64,000 nt of DNA from Lineus longissimus (lineage: Eukaryota; Nemertea; Pilidiophora; Heteronemertea; Lineidae): positions 4,156,501-4,220,500 of the forward strand of contig NC_088309.1 in the NCBI RefSeq assembly GCF_910592395.1, written 5' to 3'. Positions within the stretch are counted from its first letter, which is position 1. Each line of letters opens with the position of its first letter. This document shows, piece by piece, positions 42,966 to 55,918 of this stretch. The notes beneath the pieces were generated by a model. That model was not told the DNA's origin and ran no database searches. It saw nothing but the letters and a program-made list of their open reading frames with translations. The position numbers and the translations under genes were made by a program.

Positions 42966-44255
42966 ACCCAACCAAAACATGAACCTCCTCAGGGAATGGA
43001 ACCGTACGATTTAGGTGGTCCTGGAGACCTCGGAGCGCTCAGCCCTGAGCAGCAGGAGAAAATAAATAAGTTTAAGGTTCGTTTTAATGTACTACATTGC
43101 TCTCCTGCGGCAGATTTAGCCTTTATTTCGATGTTAATTGTTTACTGAAAACCAAAAATGTACAGCTTTTCGAATGCCGGATCACATGCAGGGGAGCTAA
43201 TTTCAGACAACTGGCCCTAAATCTAACTGTTGTGTATCACAGAGTAACAGATACTTATATATCCTCAATCTGTTTTATTTGCAGGTAGAAACTAGAATGG
43301 AGAATGAAAAATACTTGAGGCAACATCCAGAAGTTGAATGTTTGATAGCAGGTTTTCTTGGGTAAGTACATGTATGTTCAAGTCAGTGTTCAGTTTAGGC
43401 TCGAACACAGTATTTTGAGAAGGCTTTATGATTGTATTTACATGTATACCACTGTGATAACCTATATGCATTATTATTAAGATTATTTTTCTAACTCTTT
43501 TTGTTACATACATTATGTTTGATATCGGTCAAAGAGCCCCCCCACAGCTAACGTTTTTATGTATCCTTATACCGGTGAAAATAAAGTTTTATCTATCTAT
43601 CTATCTAAGCTACAAGTACTTCACTGGCAAGGTGAAGGCTATAGAAAATCAATTTTTAGTGGTGTTTCTACCCTTGATGGTTATATGTTAGTTTAAAATT
43701 GTCAATAGGTAGGGCTCGAAAGGTGTGACTTGTATCTTTTAGAACAGTTGATCTACCATGTACTGAACTGGAAACTTAACAATTTTAACATTATCTTTTC
43801 AGTGAAATTCTAAAGAAAAGGCCAGAAAATATTAGAGAGTATGCTGCCAGTAAGTATGACAGTCTTAATCAATTGGTTTAAACATATCTTCCTTCTTGAG
43901 AGAGTGTTTCAGTCATTTAATATTAACTTAAACTTGTAAAAAAGCCCATGCTGTATGTTGACAAAAATCGGTGACCCGATATTTAATAAAGCTTTGATTC
44001 CAGATTTTATCCTTGTACAGTGTATCTTGGGCATTTTTTTCAGAATATCCTACCCAAATATCAGAATTTACTTGAGAGAGGTCTGAAAATGAGAAGACTT
44101 TGTTTTCATTATTTATTCACTGAATGTGTTTAAAACATCTCAGATATTCTTTTTCAGGGCATTTTACCAATAGCAATCTGCCAGATACGGTCATGCAGCA
44201 GCTCGAAGACAGACAAGAAAAAATCAAGCAGCACAAAGTGTTAACAAAAGTTTGA
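42960..44255 (+). CDS. RIIAD1: RIIa domain-containing protein 1
   Basis: This small protein has one RIIa-like dimerization/docking fold, the type that binds amphipathic helices of A-kinase anchoring proteins; the family is associated with cilia and flagella. Exons: 42960-43076, 43285-43361, 43803-43849, 44158-44255 (339 nt, 112 aa; human about 92). The match to human RIIAD1 is clear: LSPEQQEKINKFK, MENEKYLRQHPEVECLIAGF, EILKKRPENIREYAARHF, and LPDTVMQQL. The first donor is the less common GTTCGT, but the phase is right. The leader before the domain is Pro/Gly-rich. It is convergent with the PARP gene. Confidence 0.93.
43586..43608. repeat. TATC microsatellite
   Basis: A short run of (TATC)n lies in the second RIIAD1 intron, after an AATAAAG stretch. 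Confidence 0.8.
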
Positions 44256-44278
44256 ACTGCTGAGTCAGTGATAGCGTC

Positions 44279-44284
44279 AATAAA
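44279..44284 (+). terminator. Polyadenylation signal of RIIAD1
   Basis: AATAAA lies 24 bases after the stop codon. Confidence 0.55.
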
Positions 44285-46261
44285 AAGACAATTGTTGTTG
44301 AATTCGCGTTTGCCGATCAGCTCTCTTCCCTATCTTTAAATTATACGCAATATATCAGGACGAATCATTAAGTTGTCTATTGCTCTTTTTAACCTATAAC
44401 ATAAGTTTGATATTTGTACCAGGGTTAGATTGATGCTAGATTTCTACTCTTCAGCACCTGCCAAGTTGTAGTGTTTTTCTAAATTGAATGAGTTGGGAAG
44501 AATCGGAAATGCAAGCTACAAGTAGGACAGGACAGATAACAAATTTACATGCCTGTTGCCAGAGTCACTCTTTCTTTCTTTCATACTATGATCCCTCTTG
44601 TCGTCGCTAGCTCAAATACTGCATAGAATGGCCTCCCAACTGCTTAGTATGTGTAAATGATGTGAAAAGTTGTTTTAAGTATTTTATGGAAGGTAGATCT
44701 TCCCTGTGCTGAGGAGAGTTAGGTCGTGCATGCAGTATATTCTATGTATACCAGTCACCGAGATGACTCTTGATGTGGCTTAAAGGTTGATGAAATTTTG
44801 TCAGCATAGGCCAAAATGTTATTGTATAGTGATAAAGTGCTATCAGTTAAAGATCAATTGTGGAATGTTGTCCGTGACGTACATAGCAGTGTTATTGACT
44901 CAACAGTCTACATTTTGGTCCCGGTTTCAGGACACTGGAGAGTTGACTGGATTGTTTCTGTTGTTGTAGGAGTAATGTGATATTTATTGACAGTAATAAT
45001 AAAAATATTTGTGGAATAAATGCCAATCTTTTAGAGTTTTCTGTTTCACTGGGATGAATATGTATACATTCTATTTTGCAGAGAGTGAAAGATCTACATC
45101 TGATACTCTTTCTGCATTCTCATTCTTGGATGGACAGTCCTGGATGGACGAATACTGTTGTAATTCTTCCTGATCATCCTCCTGGCCAGAACTCCTCCCT
45201 CAGGGCTGCTGGTTCGGTGCATTTCGTCAGGTTGACAGTCCTTGGCTCGGTGTTGCAGGTTTGAATTGTGTTGTGCAACACTTCAATTGATTCCAATTCC
45301 CTCTACTCACACTGAAGAGAAGAGTATACACAATGCTTCCTCGACTATATGTGTGCCTGCATAAGCTTACATCTTGTTTAGAAATGAGAGAAATTGTGGA
45401 TGTCAGAACTTGGCAATGGGGTAGTTAGCAAGCTATAAGGAGTTTCAGAAGGGAATTTGATGTGCAAATAAATACAAGGAGGCTTGGACAATTGTCATGA
45501 TTGTTGGCGGGAGGGGCAACAGCAAGCCTCACATCTCCTTATCATTATAAATGGTAAGGATGCCATTTGTAAGCGCTGGGCAACTGGCTCCTAAGCATTG
45601 AACCACCATTTACTGTACTGAGTCGGTGCCCTTGGGGCTACCAGGCGAGGTGCCTTTGAGGCTAGTGAACATTGATCAGATTGGAGTGATACCCAGGAGA
45701 CTAGCCTTGCAAACAAGGCTCAATTGCAGAATCTCTGACAGATTCCAAAAAAGGGTTATCACTAGTAAAAGGTTCTATGGCTAACTCTTACCAAAACCTC
45801 TCTGGAGCATTCGTCAGGTATTCTACAATCAAGCCGTCAACTATACAACATTGCTCACTTCTCAATGGACAGCCACTGCAGTTCAATGCTTCCATACTGA
45901 AGAGATATGGTCCCTCCTTCGTGTGCAAGTTACAATAGGGGCCACCATATTTTTGAACCCCTGCAGCCTCTTGGATATTGGCAGCCCGTAGGGAAGCGAA
46001 TCAAGTTTAGACACGTTAGACTTGTGGTGAGAGATCATGCTGCCAGGTACCTTCTGATATGACCCAAGTGTCTCAGCTGTGCGTAGGTAGATTTACATAC
46101 ACTGGTCACAAGTTTTGCACACTCATCTTGGCGTAAAGTGTAACACCAAGATTCCTCACACTTATTGAGAGTCACCATGATGGTTAAACAATTGTTGATA
46201 AAACGATTGCTAAGCTAATCAAATGAAAATGACAAAGAAGATAATTCTAAAAAATATATAG
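44285..46261. other. Spacer between convergent RIIAD1 and PARP genes
   Basis: No protein family resemblance, RNA gene or clear repeat was seen in either strand. Confidence 0.45.
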
Positions 46262-46267
46262 TTTATT
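46262..46267 (-). terminator. Likely polyadenylation signal of the PARP6/8 gene
   Basis: Minus-strand AATAAA here would give a 3' UTR of about 1.5 kb reaching the stop at 47782. That stretch contains no other gene. Confidence 0.4.
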
Positions 46268-46555
46268 GCAAACATACCAAGATTTTCTTATCACATTGAA
46301 AATAAATTTCTTCAACAAATAACATGCAAATGTGTAACATGCATACAATGAAACAAGTCTGATTTATCTAAACTATCTCGACTGCCAGTTCCCAAAATCA
46401 CAGGCGCTAATCTTGATTGCTTTGACTAATGTGTTTTCTCGGACACAAAAAAATATTGCACATTTTGGGTAATATACATGTATAGGATTAGTTTCACCCC
46501 CTAGGCTTACATGTACATGTATGTATTTGTCAAAGCTTGTCAATATATCAAAATT

Positions 46556-46680
46556 TGCCAAAGCAAGGTCAATGAAGCTGCCAAAGCAAGGCCAATAGCA
46601 CTACCAGAAGCAAGGTCAATTCTTTAGCAGAAGTAAGACCGATGTACGTACATGTATTTGCCAAAGCAAGGCTTAAGTAT
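46556..46680. repeat. Imperfect tandem repeat in the probable PARP 3' UTR
   Basis: GCCAAAGCAAGGTCAAT-like units recur about five times (GCCAAAGCAAGGCCAATAG, AGAAGCAAGGTCAATT, and so on) with variable spacers. Confidence 0.65.
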
Positions 46681-47781
46681 TTTGGTATATGCAGTAATGA
46701 TTTTCAGGCACCAGAGCTTTCCTAGCCAAGACCACTGCTGTTAGAGACTGGAGGAGATCTGAGTCATCTTTCCTTCCGAAATCATCAGGCCTAACAGATA
46801 TGAAGCTTGACCAATGCTTACATAATCCAGTCTCTATATTGATCATAAGATATCACTTATACTGGTATAAGCTATAAAACTCTTGCAATTACTGCTCCAC
46901 TATTCGGAAAACATGAATAATATCTGGAATATTGGTATTTTAACTGGTGAAAGTGCAAGTTATCCAGCCAATTCATATTGTCAATTATGATTGACAACAA
47001 TCATAATGCTTTTATATCAGTGTACACAACAACACTGTTGAAATACATACTGAATACATAGTCACATAACTGTAAAAATGTCTAATTCAATTTCAACATC
47101 TGAAGGATATGCCCTTTACTAAAACATATTATCAACAGCCATTCTTACATGGATGTACCAACAAAAACCACCAAAAACATTAAATCTGTGGAAGACATAC
47201 ATGTATATGACACCTCAGAACCTGTCAAAATCGATGGATGGGTCCCTTAAAGGACACTTGTTTTGGACCCAAACTGGTTGTCACCATAAAATCTGACCTC
47301 TCTATCGGAACAGGGATTCTTTATTAAGGACAGCACTTGTCAATCCTAAGGTTGACTGCATTAGAGAGGTTCTACTGTATGTGGACAATGGAGATGCATG
47401 AAGTCAGAAAGGAACATGATACATAATACATAGACATAGTCTTAGTCTCTTATGTCAACACTGTCAGTAGAAATAGACAACTACAAATAAAATTTGAATA
47501 TCATTTGTTTTTTGCGATATGAATAGCCTTGTACTGTTTATCCCCAAAGTTGTGGCTACATTACGATTTTGAAGATTTGCTATCACAACTTACAGATATT
47601 GAATTTTCTGTGGGGGTGCCCATTGACCACTTTCCCCTCTTTTGTGCTCAGATCCAAGTACCGAATTTCTGCCAAGATTATGGCATAATCTCCTAAACTA
47701 TTCCAGTGCTCTACATGTACCTTGGCGTGTACTTCTTAAATATCACCACGCACTTGTTCTCTCTGCAGTTCAATATTCAGC

Positions 47782-50700
47782 CTATGGTATTCTATGGAAT
47801 GAAACTGCCTTGGATATATCCGACTTGTACTTTTGAAGCTGTGTGTCAATGTTCGAGTCTCCAATCTGACCATCTTCATATCTTAAAGATAAACAAATTG
47901 AGATAGGTAAACAATAGCATACAAATCCACCTCAGTGAATTCAGCAAATGATGTTTGCAGGCCTACTTATGAAAGACATAAGCCATCCATCATCCATCTG
48001 CGCTGATCTTATGATGGTCCAACTACATCTATTTTCCATTCCTAATGCCAGGCAAGGCCAACTGTCAGTCATAATGCATGCCATATGCATTCATGCTCGT
48101 GTGTTATCTGCATTAGTGACAGAATGATCTCTGGCCTGCAGGTAAAACTGGTGATCTCTGGGTTTCATATTGATTGCAAGTCACTGCGATTCTTGTCGCA
48201 GGTACCTGTGATAATTTGCTTGTTTGAAGGGCGCTTAAGGAATGATACTCACACAAAGAAGAACCTTGTGCATACATGGTCTGGATTCACAGCCACCCAT
48301 ATATTCCCATGTTGTTTGAGGTCAGCGTTCATAATCACTATAAAGTAAACAAAACATCTTGAGAACCATACAAAGTAAAAATCAACCCATGATGGTTTCG
48401 ACTTTCTGCAGGTGGCGTATTAACATGGAGCTTTGCTCCCTTTATGTTGGATCAACCAATATCTCTCCTTTATTCCAATTACTTCATCGAGGGTAAAAGC
48501 AACTAAGGTACTGACAAAGGTATCTGAATTCGATAAGTAGCCTACCTTCACAGAGTGCAATACAAGTCAGATTTCTGCTCTTCAAGAATCTTCCAGCTGG
48601 GACTGTCCCGTTTGTCTGAAAAGATCGTAATTGACATAATTATCAGTCTCCATTGGTGACCAGCTTAGCATGCTGAGAAAGTCCAAGGCCTGTTTTCTCG
48701 ACAGTGACGAGTGCTGTTCGACAACCACAAATGACCACAAAGGAACAGGCAAGAGGCAAAACTGAGGCAGGAAACTGATGAAGTGGAAGTCTTCTGGGTA
48801 GCTCTGGGTTTGCTAAGTTGATAGATCCTGGTCACTTTCACCAGTGAGTTGTACATGCAATGTCAAGGGTCATAATTGGGGCTTGCCTACTCTACACACT
48901 TCAAGTGAACTTACCGGAGGTTTGTTCTTATGAGCCGGCCTGTAGCTGCCATGGCCCATTCCAGAATAGTTGAAGGAGACACTTGCATGTGGGCTGAGGT
49001 ATATTCCATTACCATACGCTGCACCATGCACCTGAAATTCACCAAAGACTACAATAAGAGGACTGACAATGTATGAGGGTAGAGACACGACCAGTATTTC
49101 ACCACTGGAAGTGTTTCCACACAAAACATAACTGCTAAAATTGGAAACCATATTTTATAAGTCAGAAGGCAAGTCTATTTTGGCATTATATTAGATATCA
49201 TGCCTTGCATGAGCCTCACATACACACAGTCCTCATGCATTGCTACATGTAAGGTTGTGTCACATCTGCACTTTCCAAGATTTGATACTGTGTTGCTTTA
49301 ATTACCTGGTGCTTCGTGCCTGATGCATTGATAAGACCACTTCGCATGATGGAATGCCAGTTATCAATATGTGATCCACTGAAATTGGAAAGATAAAAGG
49401 TAAAACTCTTGGGGTCAATTACATATGCAAGTTTTCAAATATCATCCGATCTTCACATCATAATGTACATCCGATCTTGACAACAAGTAATAGGAAACTT
49501 ACTGGAATGCAAAAGTACTTCCAAACTTCTCTCTAGCACTTCGGAAGATCGCTTCTTTGGCTGGTGGGCTACTCCATAGGAGAAACTGGTGGGGCGTGTG
49601 CATAAAACTAATTTGCTGAAATATAAAGTATTTTCAAATTAAGAAACTGAAAAGTTTCCCAAACTCTGCAACCATGTTCTCAAATCTGCAGTACTTTTGA
49701 TGAAGCACTACAGTGTCGTGGGTTTTGAGTATGACTCACTTGGAAGGGAAACTTCGAAACTTTTGTAAAATATCATTATTTATGTCGGTTGACTCAGTAT
49801 GGAGACATTACTGAGTATGAGAAATCAGTTACATGTAAGTTTTCGCGTCAGACTAACATTTTCTCACACTTTGCATTTCGATTTTATCCGTCCATCTGAT
49901 CAGCATAATTCTAGAGAAGATCTGCACCGACCTCATCAAAACTCACCTTCTCCTGTGGAAGCTTGACTATGTGTGACCTATTGCTAGATATGATCCACTG
50001 TAGCAATGGATAGCCTAATACATCGCGTTTATCCATCTCGACCTTGAGTTTTTGTCCCAGGAGTCGAGTCATGTCATGTGTGCTGGGAAACTGATCAATG
50101 AGACGCTCTACACGGGCATAGTCTTTTTTCTAAAAATCAATTTGAAGACATTATTATCGTTAATACTACATAGGAGATTTTCTGTGGGATCATCTTACTT
50201 ACTTACGAAATACTTTGTTGATGCGTAGTGGCACATATGCCTTCTCTGTGCGATTCAAAGCAGAGGAAATAAATATCCTTGCTCACAACAAATGGATCAG
50301 ATGGGATCAAACCAACAACCTCCAGAAGCCCAACACTCTACCTACTACACCGACACAACCCACCTTTGGTCCCAAGGCCAGTTCTGTGGGGTTTCTTGGA
50401 TCCACAATAGTTGGGAATGGTTCAAATATGATCGTTTTTCTCAAAGACTTTAAAGCCGCCTTTGCCATGGCAACCAATAAATCGACGACTTCAGCACCGG
50501 TGGCGATGTCTTCTGCAGCATCTGACATCACTCCAAGAGTTTGGAAGGCAAAGACGCACAGCTCCCGGGAACATACTGCAGGCTTAACGAAGAAAAGAGA
50601 TCCAGCACATTTAGACGTTATTATGCTTTGTATTTCACCAGAACAACAATTTAGTGGTTAAACAGCCAGGAAACAACCCATATGAAGCCATCTGTGCTTG

Positions 50701-53700
50701 GAATACTGAATTGGGATTTAAACTTTTTCAAGTTAGTTGCAATAGTACATAGTATAACATAATGACAGTAGAGCATATCAATCCAGTGAGCATTTAAAAG
50801 CACATTCGGTGAAATGACACTTTGGTCTTTGACAGATTCTGATGGTAGTCAATAGCAGGATACATTATTCACTCCTTATCAGAGATTCTTCACATACATG
50901 ACTGACAGCTGGCAGCCTAGCACCTCAGCGGGCAAACATTCAGACATATAGGCACAAAACATTATAGACACAACCCATAGACTTGGTTTTACCTTGAGCA
51001 TAGCTCCATTCTGAAAGACATGTGGATTATCACAGACAACACAGTATTCATTCAACGTCGGGATCCTCTGTCTTGCATAACGCATCAACTGAAATAAAAA
51101 GCGATTCATCAGACACAGAAGAGAACAGAGACTGGATGAAAGATTCAGAAAACTGTTTTATAACATCAATTCCCATGTATGAAACATGCTTCTTCATATA
51201 CTTCTTCAGCAAAAAGGCATTATTGGCACCCGATACGCCAGTATGGCCGGTGTGCTCACCCTTCACTCAGATATATTTAGGAGTTCCTGTCTCCTAGTCT
51301 GGTTTTCAAAACACAAATACCAACCTGAACAAGGAAGCCAAACTCTAGCCCGGGAATTCGTTTTGCACTCTTCCCCGACTCCGTACTAGTTGGTAAAAGA
51401 GTCAGATCATCCAGGGGTGCCAATTGCATTTCTGGTGTGGACATCCTCTGGTAAGCCTTCGCTCGGTCTGTTCGTTCATTAGCTGGATGACTCTGCTGAC
51501 GCTGAGCTAAGGCGAGATGTCTGTCCTCACTTAAAATGAAAAATAGAGAATAGTATTGAGCATTTGCCAGGACTGCAATCTGAGATAATAAGTTACCTTT
51601 TTTGAAAACTTTCACAGGCTTTACGGTAAACTGCCCAATTCCCGCCTTTGAACGATTTTGGCAAATTGCAGAACTGCTCAATACGTCAATTACACCTTTG
51701 TATTTATAACATGAATAAAAGAGCCTAGCAACTACTAGATAGCACACACCTGGAAGAAGCCAATTCAAGATTCTTAACACAGTCTATGGGCAGGAGCAAG
51801 GAATGTCAGATTAGACTGAACAAAACGATCAATACTGTCTTTCCTATTTGACACTATATTCAAAATTATTCTCTTGTTCGAGAATCTTTATTGCTGAATC
51901 AAGCACGACAAATTTCCCAAACTGTGTGTCTTAGCCAGCCTGCTGAAGACCACCAATTTGACCCTTACTCCTGCCCATAATGCTAGATCAACCTACCTAT
52001 CAGGGCTTGCAGTGACCAGCAGATTAATAGCATCTTCCACATTCCCTCTACACATAACTAAAGCATTTTTTGCGATCATTGTTTGGAAACCCATTTCTTC
52101 CATTGTTTTAAGACCTTGGTCAGCAAGAGCAGTGTCGTCTTTTGAACTGAAAAATTGTTTGTTGCCATTGTGGTTAATTATAATTTTACATGTTTTCAAT
52201 GGTGATCAATTCAACTACTGACCACTCAGTGAGTCTTCTTTTACCTTTCAGTTCAGGACTGACGCAATGTTGTGTTCATCTAAGATTTCGTCACAGCAAG
52301 TTGAGCAGAGAGAAAGGTGTTGCAAGCACCAGCAGCCCAGCAGTAATACGGTGCACCCAACACTCGATACTAGCAGTAAATAGCTTGAGAGAACCAAAAG
52401 GTGCCAGAACAGCACAAAGAATTCTGACCACTAAACTAAAATCTACTGCCATGCTAGAAGTGAATTCCAAAGCAACTAAAGTTACATGCTTTATATCCAA
52501 AGAACAGAATTTTAAAGAAATGTATGACTTTGCAGTCAGCTCATTGCAAACTGCTAATTGCTAGCTCTTCCACTAAAACACTGCCATGGCTGCTGTCACA
52601 ATTCTACAGTAAAATGGTGTCCTTGGGCAAGGCATCTAAGTCTAAAACAACCGTATTTCACTTACACTTTAGCACCCTCCTTCGACTTCTTGTTCCTCAG
52701 AGGGGAATGAGATTTCTCAACTGGTAAAGGCACTGTATGTTGCTTTTGGACAGATTCATTGCTTAACCCCTTCCAATGCTCCTGAATGAAATTTTCAAAA
52801 ATTCTGGAAAGAAGATTACAGACATGTAAATACAATACTTAAATGGCAACTTGTTTACTTTGAGACCAACTGAGAAAAAGCTTGACTACTTTCCTTAGTT
52901 CAAAGACAGAGAATCAGAGAATTATTTACCGCTGTTTTCATGATCACGCTGACCAATGTTAAGCTCTGTTTAAATTGGTGGGTCACCATATTATAAAACA
53001 AATACCGTACGCTAACAGAAGTAGCAGGGTTAATCATGTTTATAATAACACAGCTCACTTCCTAAGTTGACTCCCTAGACCAAACTTGTCCTTTTTAGAA
53101 TGCTGGAATACCTCGACCTTTGGTTCTGAAATAGAAAAGTCGATTTCTGCAAGAATCTTGTTAAGTTTTGCTTTTTACACACACACAAGGCAGAACAACA
53201 ACTTTACATAATATTTGCCTCATGAAGTCAAGAAAGTTTGAGCGATCAGTTTGAAATTTAGTGGGCATATTCATACCAGTGGTGCGTTGCAGCAATTATC
53301 TTAGAAATTGAGGACTAACTTGTGTAACACATTGCCTTTTGGAAATAGTATCGCTATTCATTTATTTTTGAATTACAGGATAGCTGGATTCTTTACCTGT
53401 TGCATCCAGATATTTCGTTACAGAGATGTGTAACCTGATTACAATCGGTTCATCCCTCAGTACGTTCCACGCCCTTGCTATCTCTTCCTGGAGTATGAAA
53501 TAGAACATGCTTTCAAACCAACATGTCAGGAATCGCGTCCGAGCACTAAGCCTCAGATTTCCTGGCACCGATTCGAACCATCCTCCGGAGTGGCCCATCT
53601 CTGGCGCATGGATTCTGTGCGTACTTCATTTTGTAAAGTTTTTACTAAAGATATCAATTTTAGGCGGGAGAATCCAGTATGCTAGCCAATACGTCACCTA

Positions 53701-55918
53701 TCAAAATCTATAGAATTTGTATAGAAGCAAGGAATACTCGTAAGATAGGCCGTTTTGTATTACACGCAGATTTAGATGAAAAAACAGTCAACCTCGATTA
53801 TTATTAAGCTTAAGCTTTACATGAAAATAAATGAACTTACATCAAGGAATGTCATATCCATGTAGAACTCCACATCCACATCATCTATGGACCCAAACAA
53901 CCTGAACAAGACAAAAGAATATCAGTATGAGGAAGTACAAAGGACTTTCAACATAATAGAGAAGTGTAATGACTGACTACTAAGACAAAATATTGACGGT
54001 TTTTAGATTAGATTTTGACCAAACAAAATGGGTGTCTTCTGCTCAATTCTGATTATAAAGTAATATCTATTGATTGAAAATACTGATTCTGAAATGAGCG
54101 ATTCAGCACGTTTTTACAAATGGGACCATAGGACACTCACCTATAGCCAACGGCACTCTCACCATAGATATTGCGCACCTGGTCAATTTCATGAGACAGC
54201 AGTGGATGCATCGGGTAGATTTCATCATCAGTCTGGAATCAGGAGAAAAAAGTTATTGGAATTTGTTCACAGGTCTTAATAATGTGAAGGCTGACAATCT
54301 GATTTCACTCTTGATTCTTGAAGTTCTTCAATAGTAATTTCAAATTGTGTCTATCAAAGTATAGCAAACTACCAAGTCAGATAGAAACGATATGTAACTG
54401 GAAGAAAGTGATTGTTCACCAGACTATAAGAGACAGTAGTCAGCATGGATTGGATAAACATGTACCCCTTCGGTGTCCTGGCCATAATAATAATCAAAGT
54501 CGTCCTCTTCTTCCATATCAGAGACACAATCAGAATAATGGGAATCGCCACTGAAAGTACGGTCAACTTGTAACTTATGGGAATCGCCACTGAGAGTACG
54601 GTCAACTTGTAACTTATGGGAATCGCCACTGAGAGTACGGGCAACTTGTAACTTCAGGGGAGGCAAGGGCACTGACATCATATTGTTACATTCTGAAAAA
54701 TAAAGTGTCATTCAATAAATATGTCATCAGAAGACAAACCAGATGTCATTTCCAAGAATAAATGTAGTCTTTCTTTCTTTATAATACATGAATCCACACG
54801 GCAGGATGCCCTCACGGAAACAAAGGCAGGGTATAAGTGGTAATGAACCCGTTTTGAAAAAAACTCTATCTCTTATTTTCATGTGCATACATGTCTTGAG
54901 ACACTTTAAGAGCATACGGTACCTTTTGCTAGGTCTTCAAAGAGCAATGGAACTCTTCTATGCACTATCTTACACCCTTTTTTCTTTTCTGAACAGCTTA
55001 TCACTGTGTTATCTGAAGAACAAATTGAATTGGTTTCATTTTACTGAGAATTCATGATATACCATCACACCCACAGTCAGCAGCACCTAACTTACAGATA
55101 TTAGTATTAACTCGTAGCAACGAGTGAAAAATACAATGCACTCTCATTTTACAATTCTCAGCAATGATATAAAAAGAAACAATGCCAGAAACAGCTACAG
55201 AATGTAAATCAGGATATGTGCAGTTGTAAACTGAATTGCTTCAGAAAGATCGGAACAATGTCAATATTCAAATCTCCATCTGGCTTTAATGAAATATGCT
55301 AATTAATGCTATTTCCAAGTTGTGACTTTGTGTAGGCCGACATTTGAGTCCAAGATTGCAGCCTCACCTGGATAATCATCGCAGATATTCACCACATAGT
55401 GAACAGGTTGTTTTCCTGTCCTGAGGAATGTGAATGACAGGACATGGTCTGCCTGCTTAAAATCTGAAGAAAAACATTGATGACTCTAATTTTAAAGAAC
55501 TCATTTTAAGTGTGCTGTGTTTATGTTGAACACAAAATGATAAGATATAGGATCTCCTTCAAAGAAAACACAACGTTGCGCACCCAATTTTATGCATGAT
55601 TTATGTCATTTGTTGGCTCTTGAGTTAGCTTATTCAGTGTCAGTGACTGATCAGTTAGTTATGTGCAAATCGTACCATCGTCATATCCAGGACCGAATTT
55701 CTGAAGTGTCTCATGTAAGGCATAAAGTCTACATGTATGTCATGTTGTACATACTCTGCCTCTGTATGCCTATCCATCCTTATCCTATCCTATCTATAAA
55801 AAAAAAATCCAAAAAGGGGTGAGAACTCACCATGAAAAGGGCAGTTTTTGTCCTCTTTACAAGCCTTTTCAACGGCTTCTATGTCCCGTTTGATGAGGCA
55901 CTTTCTTGATGAAGCCAT
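47782..55918 (-). CDS. PARP8: PARP6/PARP8-type mono-ADP-ribosyltransferase with UBA-like insert
   Basis: Nineteen exons, in order: 55918-55831, 55463-55368, 54692-54466, 54232-54141, 53901-53841, 53487-53397, 53125-53059, 52803-52666, 52146-51997, 51529-51325, 51088-50993, 50582-50364, 50129-49947, 49615-49503, 49378-49306, 49031-48915, 48615-48546, 48337-48253, 47881-47782; 2271 nt, 756 aa, all phases agreeing. The first exons match human PARP8 (IKRDIEAVEKACKEDKNC, VNICDDYP), then the shared PARP6/8 region (SIDDVDVEFYMDMTFLD) and the Cys-rich segment TLNEYCVVCDNPHVFQNG. The catalytic domain has HGSH, YGNGIYLSP and FFFVYEDGQIGDSN: an H-Y-Y triad, expected to give mono- and not poly-ADP-ribosylation. 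A UBA-like domain (exon 52146-51997) and a 3x13-residue repeat are unusual. It looks intact; a CAG acceptor at 55940 suggests an upstream non-coding exon. Confidence 0.95.

Noticed and set aside
52190-52564. 124-codon plus frame inside the PARP gene
   Set aside because: It lies in an intron on the opposite strand and resembles no family.
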